Shown here piece by piece: positions 1-7,476 of a DNA stretch of 8,326 nucleotides. Where the stretch lies: assembly GCA_021779875.1 (NCBI GenBank), contig JAJXZV010000133.1, forward strand, positions 1-8,326, written 5' to 3'. The notes below the pieces were generated by a model. That model had not been told where the DNA came from. It was given only the letters and a program-made list of their open reading frames with translations, and did no database searches. Each line of letters begins with the position of its first letter. Position 1 is the first letter of the stretch. The stretch comes from Pseudomonadota bacterium (lineage in GTDB: Bacteria > Pseudomonadota > Gammaproteobacteria > Steroidobacterales > Steroidobacteraceae). The position numbers and the translations under genes were made by a program.

Positions 1-282
1 CGGCGAACCAATCACGGCAACCTGCACGTGCGCGGCTACAAGGAGGAGGGCACGATCACCACGCCGTTCGACATGACCGTGCTCAACGACCTGGACCGCT
101 TCCACCTCGCCGGCGACGCGGTCGACCGGCTGCCGCAGCTGCAGCCGCAGGCCGGCTACTTCAAGCAGTCCCTGCGCGACCAGCTGGCCCTGCACCGCGA
201 GTACATCCGGGCGCACGGCGAGGACCGGCCGGAGATCCGCGACTGGCGCTGGCGCGCGCCGCCGGGGGCGGCCCAGTGCTAA
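1..282 (+). CDS. xfp: Phosphoketolase, C-terminal fragment (5' end outside window)
   Basis: This is the last 93 codons of a thiamine-diphosphate-dependent phosphoketolase, read in frame from base 1 to the TAA at 280-282. The enzyme cleaves xylulose 5-phosphate (and often fructose 6-phosphate) with inorganic phosphate to give acetyl phosphate plus glyceraldehyde 3-phosphate (or erythrose 4-phosphate) in the cytosol. The evidence is the family's highly conserved C-terminal block, [14 protein letters not shown], followed by [20 protein letters not shown]. The rest of the tail, with its run of basic and acidic residues and the ending DWRW, also fits the family. Full-length members are about 800 residues, so nearly 90% lies upstream. 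The GTG at 28-30 is an internal valine, not a start. The fragment ends 42 bases before the kinase gene on the same strand and could be co-transcribed with it. Which sugar phosphate is preferred cannot be judged from this end. Confidence 0.93.
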   Translation, partial: RRTNHGNLHVRGYKEEGTITTPFDMTVLNDLDRFHLAGDAVDRLPQLQPQAGYFKQSLRDQLALHREYIRAHGEDRPEIRDWRWRAPPGAAQC

Positions 283-324
283 ACTGCGCCGCGCCGCAGA
301 TCGTGGGTGCTTTGGAATTCTCGA

Positions 325-3300
325 ATGGACATGAACTCTGCCGGAGATCCCGCCTCCGAGGCCGCCGGACGCACCGGCGACCCGGGCGGCGCGGACCGGA
401 TCCGGCGCAGCGAGGCGATGCTGCGCAACAGCCAGCGGATCGCCAACGTGGGCAGCTGGGAAGTCGATCTGGTGCGCGATCACATGGTGTGGTCCGAGCA
501 GATGTTCACCATCTTCGGCCTGGACCCGGCGAGCTTCACGGGCCGCTACCGGGAATTCATCGCCTGCATTCACCCTGAGGATCTGGAGCGCGTGCGCGCC
601 CACAGCGCGGCGGCACGCAGGCGGGCGGACGGCAAGATGCTCGACCTCGAGTACCGCATCGTCCGCCCCGACGGCACCGTGCGCACCGTCCACGAGCGGG
701 GCGAGGTCACCTTCGACGAGTCGGGCGACCCCGTGTACACCGCCGGAGTGGTCATGGACGTGAGCGAGCGAACGCTCACCGATCGGGAGCTCGCCAAGAC
801 GGCGCGCGCGCTCAAGATGTTGAGCCGCGGCAACGAGGCGATGATCCGGGCGGAGAACGAGAACGCGCTCCTCAACGAGATCTGCCGGATCGCGGTGCGC
901 GACGGCGGCTACCGCATGGCCTGCGTGTTCTACGCCCAGGACGACGAGGCGAAGACCCTGCTGCCGGTCAGCCACGCCGGCCACGAGGTGGGCTACCTGT
1001 CCGAGGTCACCGTGTCCTGGTCGGCGGACCGTCCCGACGGGCGCGGTCCCGCCGGACGCTCGGTGCGCGCCGGCTCCTCCGTGGCGATCCGGGACCTCGC
1101 GAACGACGAGACCTACGCTTTCTGGGCCGCACCGGCCCTCGCCCGCGGCTACCGGAGCGCGCTGTCGCTGCCGTTGAAGACCGCCGGGCGCTGCATCGGC
1201 GCCTTCACCCTGTACAGCGGCGAGCCGCGGTCGTTCGGTCCCGCCGAGGTCGAGCTGATGCACGAGCTCGCGGACAACCTCGCCTATGGGATCTCCGCCC
1301 TGCGCGACCGGGACGACCGGCGGATCCTGCTGGAAGCGGCGACCGCCGTCTCGACCATGAAGGGCGTCAGCACCGGCGCGGACTATTTCGAGGGGCTGCT
1401 GAAGATCGTGATCCGATCGCTCGGCGCCGACGCCGGCTTCATCTCCGGCATGCCCGACGCCGAGTCGGGCCGCGTGCGCACCCTCTGCGCCGTCGTGGAT
1501 GGCGCCGTGATGCCTCCACTGGATTATGTATTGCCCGGCACGCCCTGCGCCGACATCGGCGCGGCGGACGGGTTGATCGTCGAACGCAACGCGACCGAGC
1601 GCTATCCGGGCGCCTTGGCCATGGCCGCGCTGGGCGCGCAGGCCTACGTGGGCGTGAACCTGCTGGACACGCAGGACGCCCGGATCGGCAACCTGTTCGT
1701 GCTCTATCGGCGACCCCTCGCGCACGGCACGCTCGCGCTCGCGATGCTGCGCCTGTTCGCGGCGCGGGTCGCCGCCGAGCTGACCAGGCAGCGCGACGAT
1801 GCCCGCCTGCGCGAGCAGGCGCTGCTGCTCGACAAGGCGCACGATGCGATCTTCGTGCGCACGCTCGATCATCGCATCGTCTATTGGAACCAGGGGGCCG
1901 AGCGGCTCTACGGGTGGACCGCCGCGGAAGTCCTCGGCCGCGGCCCGCGGGACCTGGGATTCGGCGACGAAGCCGATTTCGCGGACGCCGTGCGCCGGCT
2001 GCTCGAGCACGGCGAGTGGGTCGGCGAGCTGCGCGAGACGCGCAAGGACGGCGCCGCCATCACGGTCGAGGGTCATTGGACGCTCATGAGATCCGCCGAC
2101 GGGACGCCGCAGAGCATCCTCGCCATCAACACGGACGTCTCGGCGCGCAAGCGCACCGAAGGCCACCTGCGGCTGCTCGAGACGTCGGTGGCGCGCCTCA
2201 ACGACATCCTGCTCATCACCGAGGCCGAACCCATCGGCGAACCGGGGCCGCGCATCGTGTTCGTCAACGACGCCTTCGTCCGCCGCACCGGCTACACCCG
2301 CGAGGAGGTGATCGGCAAGACGCCGCGCATCCTGCAAGGGCCCGGAACCTGCCGGGCCGAACTCGACCGGATCCGCGCGGCGCTGCTCGAATGGCAGCCG
2401 GTCCGCGCGGAACTGGTCAATTACACCAAGACCGGCGAGGAATTCTGGATCGAGCTCGACATCGTGCCGCTCGCCAACGCCGCAGGCTGGTACACCCACT
2501 GGGTCTCCGTGGAGCGGGACATCACCGAACGCAAGCGGGCCGAGGCGCAGATCGCGCAGAGCGAGGCCCGCGCCGCCCACGCCCACAAGCTCGAGTCCAT
2601 CGGCCGGCTGACCGGCGGCATCGCGCACGACTTCAACAACCTGCTGACCGTGATCATCGGCAACGCCGATCTGCTCGCCGAGGGGCTGCAGAGCGACCCC
2701 GATCTGGCGTCCCTCGCATCCATGGTGCGCAGCGCCGGGGAGCGCGGCGCCGAGCTGACCAACCGGCTGCTCGCCTTCGCCCGGCGCCAGGCGCTCGAAC
2801 CCAGGCGGCTGCAGCCGCGCGACACCATCCAGGGCATGCTGCCGCTGCTCCGGCGCACGCTCGGCGAGAACATCCAGATCATCGACGGCACCGCCAAGCA
2901 GGACTGCTGGAGCCTGTACATCGATCCCGGTCAGCTCGAGTCGGCCATCCTCAACCTGTGCATCAACGCCCGCGACGCCATGCCGGAGGGGGGCCGGCTG
3001 ACCATCGCCACGCGCAACGTGACCATCGAGCGACGGCCCGCGGTCCAGGACCCGGACCTCGCTCCCGGCGACTACGTCATGCTGAGCATCGCCGACACGG
3101 GCAACGGCATCCCGCCGGATCAGCTCGTACACGTGTTCGATCCGTTCTACACCACCAAGCCCACCGGCAAGGGCACCGGTCTCGGATTGAGCATGGTCTA
3201 CGGGTTCACCAAGCAGTCCGGCGGCAGCGTGCGCATCGACTCGCAGGTGGGTGCCGGCACCACGGTGAAGATCTACCTGCCGCGCGCCCAAGACGGCGCC

Positions 3301-3738
3301 TCCGAGGGCCTCGCCGGCGCCGAGGACGAGGTGCCGCGGGAATTGGGCGGGCGGGAGATCGTGCTGCTGGTGGAGGACGACGAGCTGGTGCGCCGCCACG
3401 TCGCGCAGCTGCTGCGCGACCTCGGCTATCGCGTGGTCGCGGCGGCCAACGGCCGGCAGGCGCTCGAGGTCGTGCGCAGCGATCAACCGCTCGACCTGTT
3501 GTTCACGGACGTGATGATGCCCGGCGGCCTGAACGGGCCGCAGCTGGCCGAACAGGTCGCGGCGCTGCGGCCGGATCTGCCGGTGCTGTACACCTCCGGC
3601 TACACCGAGGACGCGGTCGTGCCGATCGACCGGGCCGACGGCGGCGCCAATCTCCTGCACAAACCCTACAGCCGCCGCAAGCTGGCGGAGAGGGTGCGCC
3701 AGACCCTGCTGCGCGGGGCGCAGGAACGTCGTGCCTAG
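325..3738 (+). CDS. Soluble hybrid sensor histidine kinase (PAS-GAF-GAF-PAS-PAS-HisKA-HATPase-REC)
   Basis: A 1,137-residue cytosolic hybrid kinase with no membrane segment. By eye the order is PAS (about 35-150, PAS_3-like, ending MDVSERT), GAF (about 170-330), a second weaker GAF-like domain (about 335-486), PAS (about 499-609), LOV-like PAS (about 614-742), HisKA (about 755-820), HATPase_c (about 869-987) and a receiver (about 1011-1132). The phosphoacceptor is His768 in GGIAHDFNNLL. The ATPase shows the N-box (NARDAM, Asn881), G1 (DTGNGIP, Asp924), F-box FDPFYTTK and G2 GKGTGLGLS. The receiver has Glu1017, Asp1018 and Asp1019, the phosphoacceptor Asp1062, Thr1090 and Lys1113, so all catalytic positions are present. 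ATG 325 is preferred, with GGAA at 314-317 as a weak ribosome site; GTG 307 and ATG 331 are alternatives. The third PAS keeps the LOV framework but has Pro667 where LOV domains have cysteine. No DNA-binding output is attached, so phosphate should pass to a separate partner not seen here. The stimulus is unknown. Confidence 0.93.
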   Translation: MDMNSAGDPASEAAGRTGDPGGADRIRRSEAMLRNSQRIANVGSWEVDLVRDHMVWSEQMFTIFGLDPASFTGRYREFIACIHPEDLERVRAHSAAARRRADGKMLDLEYRIVRPDGTVRTVHERGEVTFDESGDPVYTAGVVMDVSERTLTDRELAKTARALKMLSRGNEAMIRAENENALLNEICRIAVRDGGYRMACVFYAQDDEAKTLLPVSHAGHEVGYLSEVTVSWSADRPDGRGPAGRSVRAGSSVAIRDLANDETYAFWAAPALARGYRSALSLPLKTAGRCIGAFTLYSGEPRSFGPAEVELMHELADNLAYGISALRDRDDRRILLEAATAVSTMKGVSTGADYFEGLLKIVIRSLGADAGFISGMPDAESGRVRTLCAVVDGAVMPPLDYVLPGTPCADIGAADGLIVERNATERYPGALAMAALGAQAYVGVNLLDTQDARIGNLFVLYRRPLAHGTLALAMLRLFAARVAAELTRQRDDARLREQALLLDKAHDAIFVRTLDHRIVYWNQGAERLYGWTAAEVLGRGPRDLGFGDEADFADAVRRLLEHGEWVGELRETRKDGAAITVEGHWTLMRSADGTPQSILAINTDVSARKRTEGHLRLLETSVARLNDILLITEAEPIGEPGPRIVFVNDAFVRRTGYTREEVIGKTPRILQGPGTCRAELDRIRAALLEWQPVRAELVNYTKTGEEFWIELDIVPLANAAGWYTHWVSVERDITERKRAEAQIAQSEARAAHAHKLESIGRLTGGIAHDFNNLLTVIIGNADLLAEGLQSDPDLASLASMVRSAGERGAELTNRLLAFARRQALEPRRLQPRDTIQGMLPLLRRTLGENIQIIDGTAKQDCWSLYIDPGQLESAILNLCINARDAMPEGGRLTIATRNVTIERRPAVQDPDLAPGDYVMLSIADTGNGIPPDQLVHVFDPFYTTKPTGKGTGLGLSMVYGFTKQSGGSVRIDSQVGAGTTVKIYLPRAQDGASEGLAGAEDEVPRELGGREIVLLVEDDELVRRHVAQLLRDLGYRVVAAANGRQALEVVRSDQPLDLLFTDVMMPGGLNGPQLAEQVAALRPDLPVLYTSGYTEDAVVPIDRADGGANLLHKPYSRRKLAERVRQTLLRGAQERRA

Positions 3739-5038
3739 CGAGTCGTCCGCGTCCCGCGCCCTGGTCCCGGTGCTGTTCATCGGCGTGGTCATGTCGGCCC
3801 TCGACACCGCCGTGATCGGCCCGGCGATCCCCGCCCTGCGCGAGGCCTTCGGCGTGGACAACAGCGCCGTCGGCCTCGTGGTCAGCGGCTTCGTCCTGTT
3901 CTCCCTGTGCAGCGCGGTGCTCATGGCCAATCTCAGCGACCGCTACGGCCGCCGGCCCATCTATCTCGCGTGCGTCGCGCTGTTCGGGCTCGGCTCGCTG
4001 TTGACGGCCTGGTCGCCGCGCTTCTGGATGGTGGTGGCGAGCCGGATCGTGCAGGGCCTCGGCGCCGGCGGCATCACGCCGACCGCGGGGGCCGTGATCG
4101 GCGATCACTTCCCGCCGGCCGAGCGCGGCAAGGCGCTCGGCCTGATCGGCGCGACCTACGGCCTGGCCTTCGTGCTCGGGCCGCCGCTCGCCGGCCTGCT
4201 GATGATCACGCTCGGATGGCGCTGGATCTTCCTGATCAATCTGCCGATCGCGGCGCTGATCCTGGTCCGCGCGGCCCGCGTGCTGCCGGGCCGCGCCACG
4301 GCGCCGGCGGCGCAGCCGTTCGACTGGCCTGGGCTGCTGCTGACCCTCGCCACCCTCGCCGTCTTCGTGCTCGGCGTGATCGGCGCGCACCCCGGCTGGC
4401 TGATCGCGGGCGCGCTGCTGCTCGCCGCGCTGGTCGCGGCCGAGGCACGGGCCGAACGGCCGATGATTCCGTTGTCGCTGTTCGCCAACCGCCGGCTCGC
4501 CGCGACCTACCTGCTGTGCGTCGGCGCCGGCGTCGGCATGGGCGGCGTGATGTTCCTCGCCTCGATCGCGACCGCCGCCCACCAGGTCGACGCCCGGCAC
4601 GCGGGCTTCGTGCTGCTGCCGCTGGTGGTGGCCTCCATGCTCGGATCGGCGGCATCCGGGCGGATGCTCGCCCGCCGCGGACCGCGCACCCTCCTGCTGT
4701 GGGGTTTCGCGCTGCTCGCGCTGGGCTACGGCGGCTGCGCGGTCACGGGTCCGGGCTTGCGGCTGCTGCTGGCCGCCTCGATCCCGGTCGGCCTCGGACT
4801 CGGCGTGGTGGTCGGCGGCGCGCTGCGCTCGATCGCCATCGACGAGGCGCCGCTCGAACTGCGCGCCACGGCACAGGGCCTGATCAACATCTTCAATGCC
4901 GTGGGCACGCTGGCCTCGATCGCGATGATCGGCGCCGTCGCCGACCGCCATGGCGGCGCCGCCGGGTTCGAGCTCGCCTACCTCGGAGTGGCGGGCGCCA
5001 TGGCCGCGATGATCGCGGTCGCGCTGCGTCTCGATTGA
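3731..5038 (+). CDS. MFS transporter, 14-helix drug:H+ antiporter type (DHA2-like)
   Basis: A 435-residue inner-membrane transporter of the major facilitator superfamily, probably a proton-driven exporter. About 14 hydrophobic helices can be counted, matching the DHA2 (EmrB/QacA-like) topology. Family motifs are ALDTAVIGPAIPAL in helix 1 (Asp25), motif A in the loop between helices 2 and 3 (NLSDRYGRRP, Asp70 to Arg75, with Ala66 in place of the usual first Gly), motif B (SRIVQGLGAGG, Arg105) and motif C (GLAFVLGPPLAG), followed by GWRWIFLINLP. Translation probably starts at GTG 3731, inside the end of the kinase gene (8-base overlap), with AGGAA at 3722-3726 four bases upstream. The next ATG (3791) would remove most of helix 1. 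Substrate cannot be told from the sequence. The overlap with the kinase gene suggests coupled translation and shared transcription. Confidence 0.92.
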   Translation: MPSESSASRALVPVLFIGVVMSALDTAVIGPAIPALREAFGVDNSAVGLVVSGFVLFSLCSAVLMANLSDRYGRRPIYLACVALFGLGSLLTAWSPRFWMVVASRIVQGLGAGGITPTAGAVIGDHFPPAERGKALGLIGATYGLAFVLGPPLAGLLMITLGWRWIFLINLPIAALILVRAARVLPGRATAPAAQPFDWPGLLLTLATLAVFVLGVIGAHPGWLIAGALLLAALVAAEARAERPMIPLSLFANRRLAATYLLCVGAGVGMGGVMFLASIATAAHQVDARHAGFVLLPLVVASMLGSAASGRMLARRGPRTLLLWGFALLALGYGGCAVTGPGLRLLLAASIPVGLGLGVVVGGALRSIAIDEAPLELRATAQGLINIFNAVGTLASIAMIGAVADRHGGAAGFELAYLGVAGAMAAMIAVALRLD

Positions 5039-6372
5039 TGGCGCTCGCGCCTTCCGCGCCGCGGGGGCCGGCCGGCGCACGCGACGGCCGCTGGCTGCTG
5101 CTGTGGGCGGCGCTGATCGGCGTCGCGGGCGCGCTCGCGACCGTGGCCTTTCATCTCGGGATGGCGTTCGCCGAACGCCTCGCGACCGGCCATCCCGGCA
5201 GCCTGGTCGCGGCGGCCCAGGCGCTGCCGGCGTGGCGCCGCGCCCTCACCCCCGCGATGGGCGGCATCGCGGCCGGCGTCATTCTCGAGATCTCCCGGCG
5301 CATCGCACCCGGCGACACGCGCACCGATTATCTGGAAGCGATCGCGGTCGGCGACGGCCGCCAGGGCGTCGCCGGGCCGCTGCTGCGCGCCCTGTCGTCC
5401 CTGTGCACCATCGCTTCGGGCGGCTCCGTCGGACGCGAAGGCGCGATGGTCTCGCTGTCGGCCGCGACCGGCTCCTGGCTCGGGCAGATCGGCCGGTTGA
5501 CCGCCGACGACCTGCGGCTGCTGCTCGCCTGCGGCGCCGCGGCCGGCTTCGCGTCGGCCTACGATGCCGCGCTCTCCGGTGCGATCTTCATCGCCGAGAT
5601 CATCTACGGCACCCTCGCCATCCGCAGCCTGGGCCCCTTGATGGTGGCCTCGGTGATCGCGAATGCCACGGTTCACCAGGTTCTCGGCTACGAGCCGGTC
5701 TACCGGATTCCGCCCTTGCACGTCGCGACACTGTGGGAACTGCCGGTCTTCCTCGGCCTGGGATTGGCGCTCGGCGCGCTCGCACCGCCGTTCCTGTTCC
5801 TGCTCGAGGGCGCGCGCGCCGGGTTCAAGCGCCTGCCGCTCGGCGCGCCGGCGCGGCTCGCCGTCGGCGGACTGCTGGTCGGCGCGATCTCGATCGCGCG
5901 GCCCGAGGTCTGGGGCAACGGCTACAGCGTGGTCAACGACGTGCTGCAGCACCCCTGGCCGCTGGCGCTGATTGGGATGGTGCTGGCCGCCAAGCTGCTC
6001 GCGACCGCCGCCACCACCGGCTCCGGCGCGGTCGGCGGCGTCTTCACTCCGACGATCTTCGTCGGCGCGATGCTCGGCCTGATCGGCGGCGATCTGGTCC
6101 ACTCGTTGTGGCCGGCCACCTCGCTGCCGGTGGTGTACTCCGTGATCGGCATGGGCGCCTTCCTGGCGGCGACCACGCACGCACCCCTGATGTCCTTCCT
6201 GATCGTGTTCGAGATGACGCTCGAATACCAGTTGGTGCCGGCCCTGATGCTCGCCTGCCTCGCGGCGTTCCACGTGTCGCGCGCCCTGCGCCGCCGCTCG
6301 ATCTACCAGGAGGCCCTGCATCGCGGCACGGCCATCGAGGACGAGCCCGGCGAGAGCGCGCCGGGGCGGTGA
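5038..6372 (+). CDS. clcB: ClC-family chloride channel/transporter, ClcB-like
   Basis: A 444-residue polytopic membrane protein of the voltage-gated chloride channel (ClC) family, moving chloride or a similar anion across the inner membrane. The best-fitting subgroup from memory is ClcB-like, because of the segment LLRALSSLCTIASGGSVGREG. The external gating glutamate is Glu134 in GREGA. The third anion-binding motif is GGVFTP (Phe336), and the central tyrosine is Tyr397 in EYQLVPALM. Departures from E. coli ClcA, aligned by eye, are Ala136 for the Pro of GREGP, Ile188 at the internal proton glutamate (Glu203), and GDTRT instead of GSGIP (Asp93 at Ser107). There are no CBS domains after the last helix, only a short charged tail. 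ATG 5038 overlaps the MFS stop (TGATG). There is no clear Shine-Dalgarno sequence, so translation is probably by reinitiation after the MFS gene. The reading frame stays open far upstream, but that part is arginine/alanine-rich and antisense in character to membrane coding, so it is not real. Confidence 0.92.
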   Translation: MALAPSAPRGPAGARDGRWLLLWAALIGVAGALATVAFHLGMAFAERLATGHPGSLVAAAQALPAWRRALTPAMGGIAAGVILEISRRIAPGDTRTDYLEAIAVGDGRQGVAGPLLRALSSLCTIASGGSVGREGAMVSLSAATGSWLGQIGRLTADDLRLLLACGAAAGFASAYDAALSGAIFIAEIIYGTLAIRSLGPLMVASVIANATVHQVLGYEPVYRIPPLHVATLWELPVFLGLGLALGALAPPFLFLLEGARAGFKRLPLGAPARLAVGGLLVGAISIARPEVWGNGYSVVNDVLQHPWPLALIGMVLAAKLLATAATTGSGAVGGVFTPTIFVGAMLGLIGGDLVHSLWPATSLPVVYSVIGMGAFLAATTHAPLMSFLIVFEMTLEYQLVPALMLACLAAFHVSRALRRRSIYQEALHRGTAIEDEPGESAPGR

Positions 6373-6389
6373 CCGGCGCCGCCCGCCGG
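6373..6389. terminator. Putative bidirectional hairpin between convergent genes
   Basis: A perfect 6-bp inverted repeat, CCGGCG at 6373-6378 and CGCCGG at 6384-6389, flanks a 5-base loop. It fills essentially the whole 18-base gap between the stop of the ClC gene (plus strand, 6372) and the stop of the FAD oxidoreductase gene (minus strand, 6391). Position and GC-only stem fit a transcription end serving both directions. No T-run follows on either strand, so it is not a classical intrinsic terminator. In such GC-rich DNA a stem of this length can also occur by chance. Confidence 0.4.
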
Positions 6390-6390
6390 C

Positions 6391-7431
6391 TCACGCGGCG
6401 CGATCGCTCCAGTACTCGGGCGAGGAGATCCAGGCCCGGCGCAGCAGTTCCTCGCCGGGCTCGGCGCCTTCGAGGGCCCGGCGCCAGCGCAGGGCCCGGG
6501 CGAAGCTGGCATCGTACAAGGAGGACAACTCCTCCTCGTAATCGTCGAGCGCCGCCGCCGCGCCGGCGAGCCAGCCGGCGGCCGCGATGCCCGCGAGCGT
6601 CCCGGAGCGTACCGCCGACTCGATGCCCGCACCGGTCACCGGATTGGTCAGGCCGGCCGCGTCGCCCGCGAGCAGCACCGGCACCTCGCGCAGCCGTGCG
6701 CACACCGGCAGGCGTCCGCCGACCGGTATGAGGCCGCCGGTCAGGGATGTCGCCGATCCGGGCGCGAGCCGTCCGGCCGCCGTGAGCTCGGCGCGCAGCG
6801 CATCGAGCAGGGGCTTCAGCCGGTCGCGGCGACGATGCTCGACGCCGATGCCGAGATTCGCGAACGGTCCCTTCGGGAACAACCAGCCGTAGCCGCCCGG
6901 GTAGCACGCCCGCAGGAAGATGTCCGTCGCGTCGTGCGGATCGGTCAGCGGCACCGTCAGCTGGCGGGCCGCGACCAGTTCGGTGTTCCGCCGGCCCACG
7001 GCCGCGCCGACCCGAGATTGCGGCCCATCCGCGCCGATCAGCACCCGCGGCCGCACCTCGGCCCCGTTCGACAGCCGCACGCCGCCGTCGTCGTCGATGC
7101 TCACCACGGCGGTGTCGGTGAGGCAGCGGGCGCCGTGGGCGACGGCGTCGTCCGCGAGCGCCCGATCGAAGCGCGCCCGCGAGATCATGCGGCCGCGGAA
7201 ATTCTCGGTGATCCGGGGTTCGCGCCCCTCCACGAGGGTCACCATGCGCTCGATGGGCTGCGAGGTGACGGCGGCCCAGGGCACGGCATCCAGGCTCAGG
7301 GCGGCGGACACGAACTCGGCACACTGCACCGGGGTGCCGGCCGAACGGCGCTTGTCGAGCAGCAGCACCGCGCAGCCTGTCCGGGCCGCCGCGGCCGCCG
7401 CGCTGGCCCCGGCCGGACCGCAGCCCACCAC
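6391..7431 (-). CDS. lipT: Geranylgeranyl-reductase-like FAD oxidoreductase, probable LipT
   Basis: A FAD-dependent oxidoreductase of the geranylgeranyl reductase family. Evidence is the Rossmann motif GCGPAGASAA at the N-terminus, the mid-protein FAD motif VLIGADGPQSRVG, the family signature GYGWLFPKG followed by NLGIGVEHR, and the second FAD box LLAGDAAGLTNPVTGAGIE. Between LbpA-type and sHdr genes, flavoproteins of this family have been called LipT and proposed to supply electrons for lipoate assembly on LbpA. That role is inferred here from the neighbours; the sequence alone shows only the family. The end (TGA, 6391-6393) is secure. The start is not: GTG 7431 is the only ATG, GTG or TTG available, yet it cuts into the first beta strand. 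In-frame residues upstream (TTRPDVLVVG) look like real protein. An AUC at 7462-7464 behind GAGGGG would give a 357-residue product instead of 346. It lies downstream of the arsR-type gene in the same operon. Confidence 0.85.
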   Translation of the reverse strand: MVGCGPAGASAAAAAARTGCAVLLLDKRRSAGTPVQCAEFVSAALSLDAVPWAAVTSQPIERMVTLVEGREPRITENFRGRMISRARFDRALADDAVAHGARCLTDTAVVSIDDDGGVRLSNGAEVRPRVLIGADGPQSRVGAAVGRRNTELVAARQLTVPLTDPHDATDIFLRACYPGGYGWLFPKGPFANLGIGVEHRRRDRLKPLLDALRAELTAAGRLAPGSATSLTGGLIPVGGRLPVCARLREVPVLLAGDAAGLTNPVTGAGIESAVRSGTLAGIAAAGWLAGAAAALDDYEEELSSLYDASFARALRWRRALEGAEPGEELLRRAWISSPEYWSDRAA

Positions 7432-7470
7432 CAGGACGTCCGGGCGGGTCGTGCTCGCGGCGATCGGTCG

Positions 7471-7476
7471 CCCCTC
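7471..7476 (-). promoter_or_regulatory. Shine-Dalgarno-like GAGGGG that points to a lipT start at 7464
   Basis: On the minus strand GAGGGG runs from 7476 to 7471 and overlaps the TGA stop of the ArsR-type gene (7477-7475). Six bases separate it from the AUC at 7464-7462, which is in frame with the FAD oxidoreductase. The first GTG (7431) is 39 bases away, too far to be served by it. This site therefore argues for initiation upstream of the conventional start. It could be fortuitous in G-rich sequence. Confidence 0.45.

Noticed and set aside
284..299. Small inverted repeat (CTGCG/CGCAG) after the phosphoketolase stop as a terminator
   Set aside because: Only five pairs with a six-base GC loop and no T-run; too weak to call.
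307..324. GTG 307 as the kinase start
   Set aside because: It adds only six residues (ending NSR) and has no better ribosome site than ATG 325; either choice leaves the domains unchanged.
317..326. ATTC-TC-GAAT half-sites as a SqrR-type operator before the kinase
   Set aside because: The arms match the type of motif, but the two-base spacing is far too short and the site overlaps the kinase start codon. It is likely chance.
3503..5080. Very long minus-strand open frame (525 codons) antisense to the MFS gene
   Set aside because: Its product is a monotonous Arg/Gln/Asp/His/Gly mixture with no domain. It is the expected by-product of high GC opposite a membrane protein with clear motifs.
4978..7324. 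Other long open frames opposite or out of frame with the ClC and FAD genes (minus 4978-6321, plus 5103-6731, minus 6044-7324)
   Set aside because: They are Arg/Ala/Gly-rich, carry no recognisable motif, and cross gene boundaries, including the convergent stops. The alternative frames have unambiguous family motifs.
6391..7431. FAD oxidoreductase as a geranylgeranyl reductase of lipid or chlorophyll synthesis
   Set aside because: The family match is real, but no isoprenoid, lipid or photosynthesis genes are nearby, while lbpA and the sulfur-sensing regulator are directly upstream.
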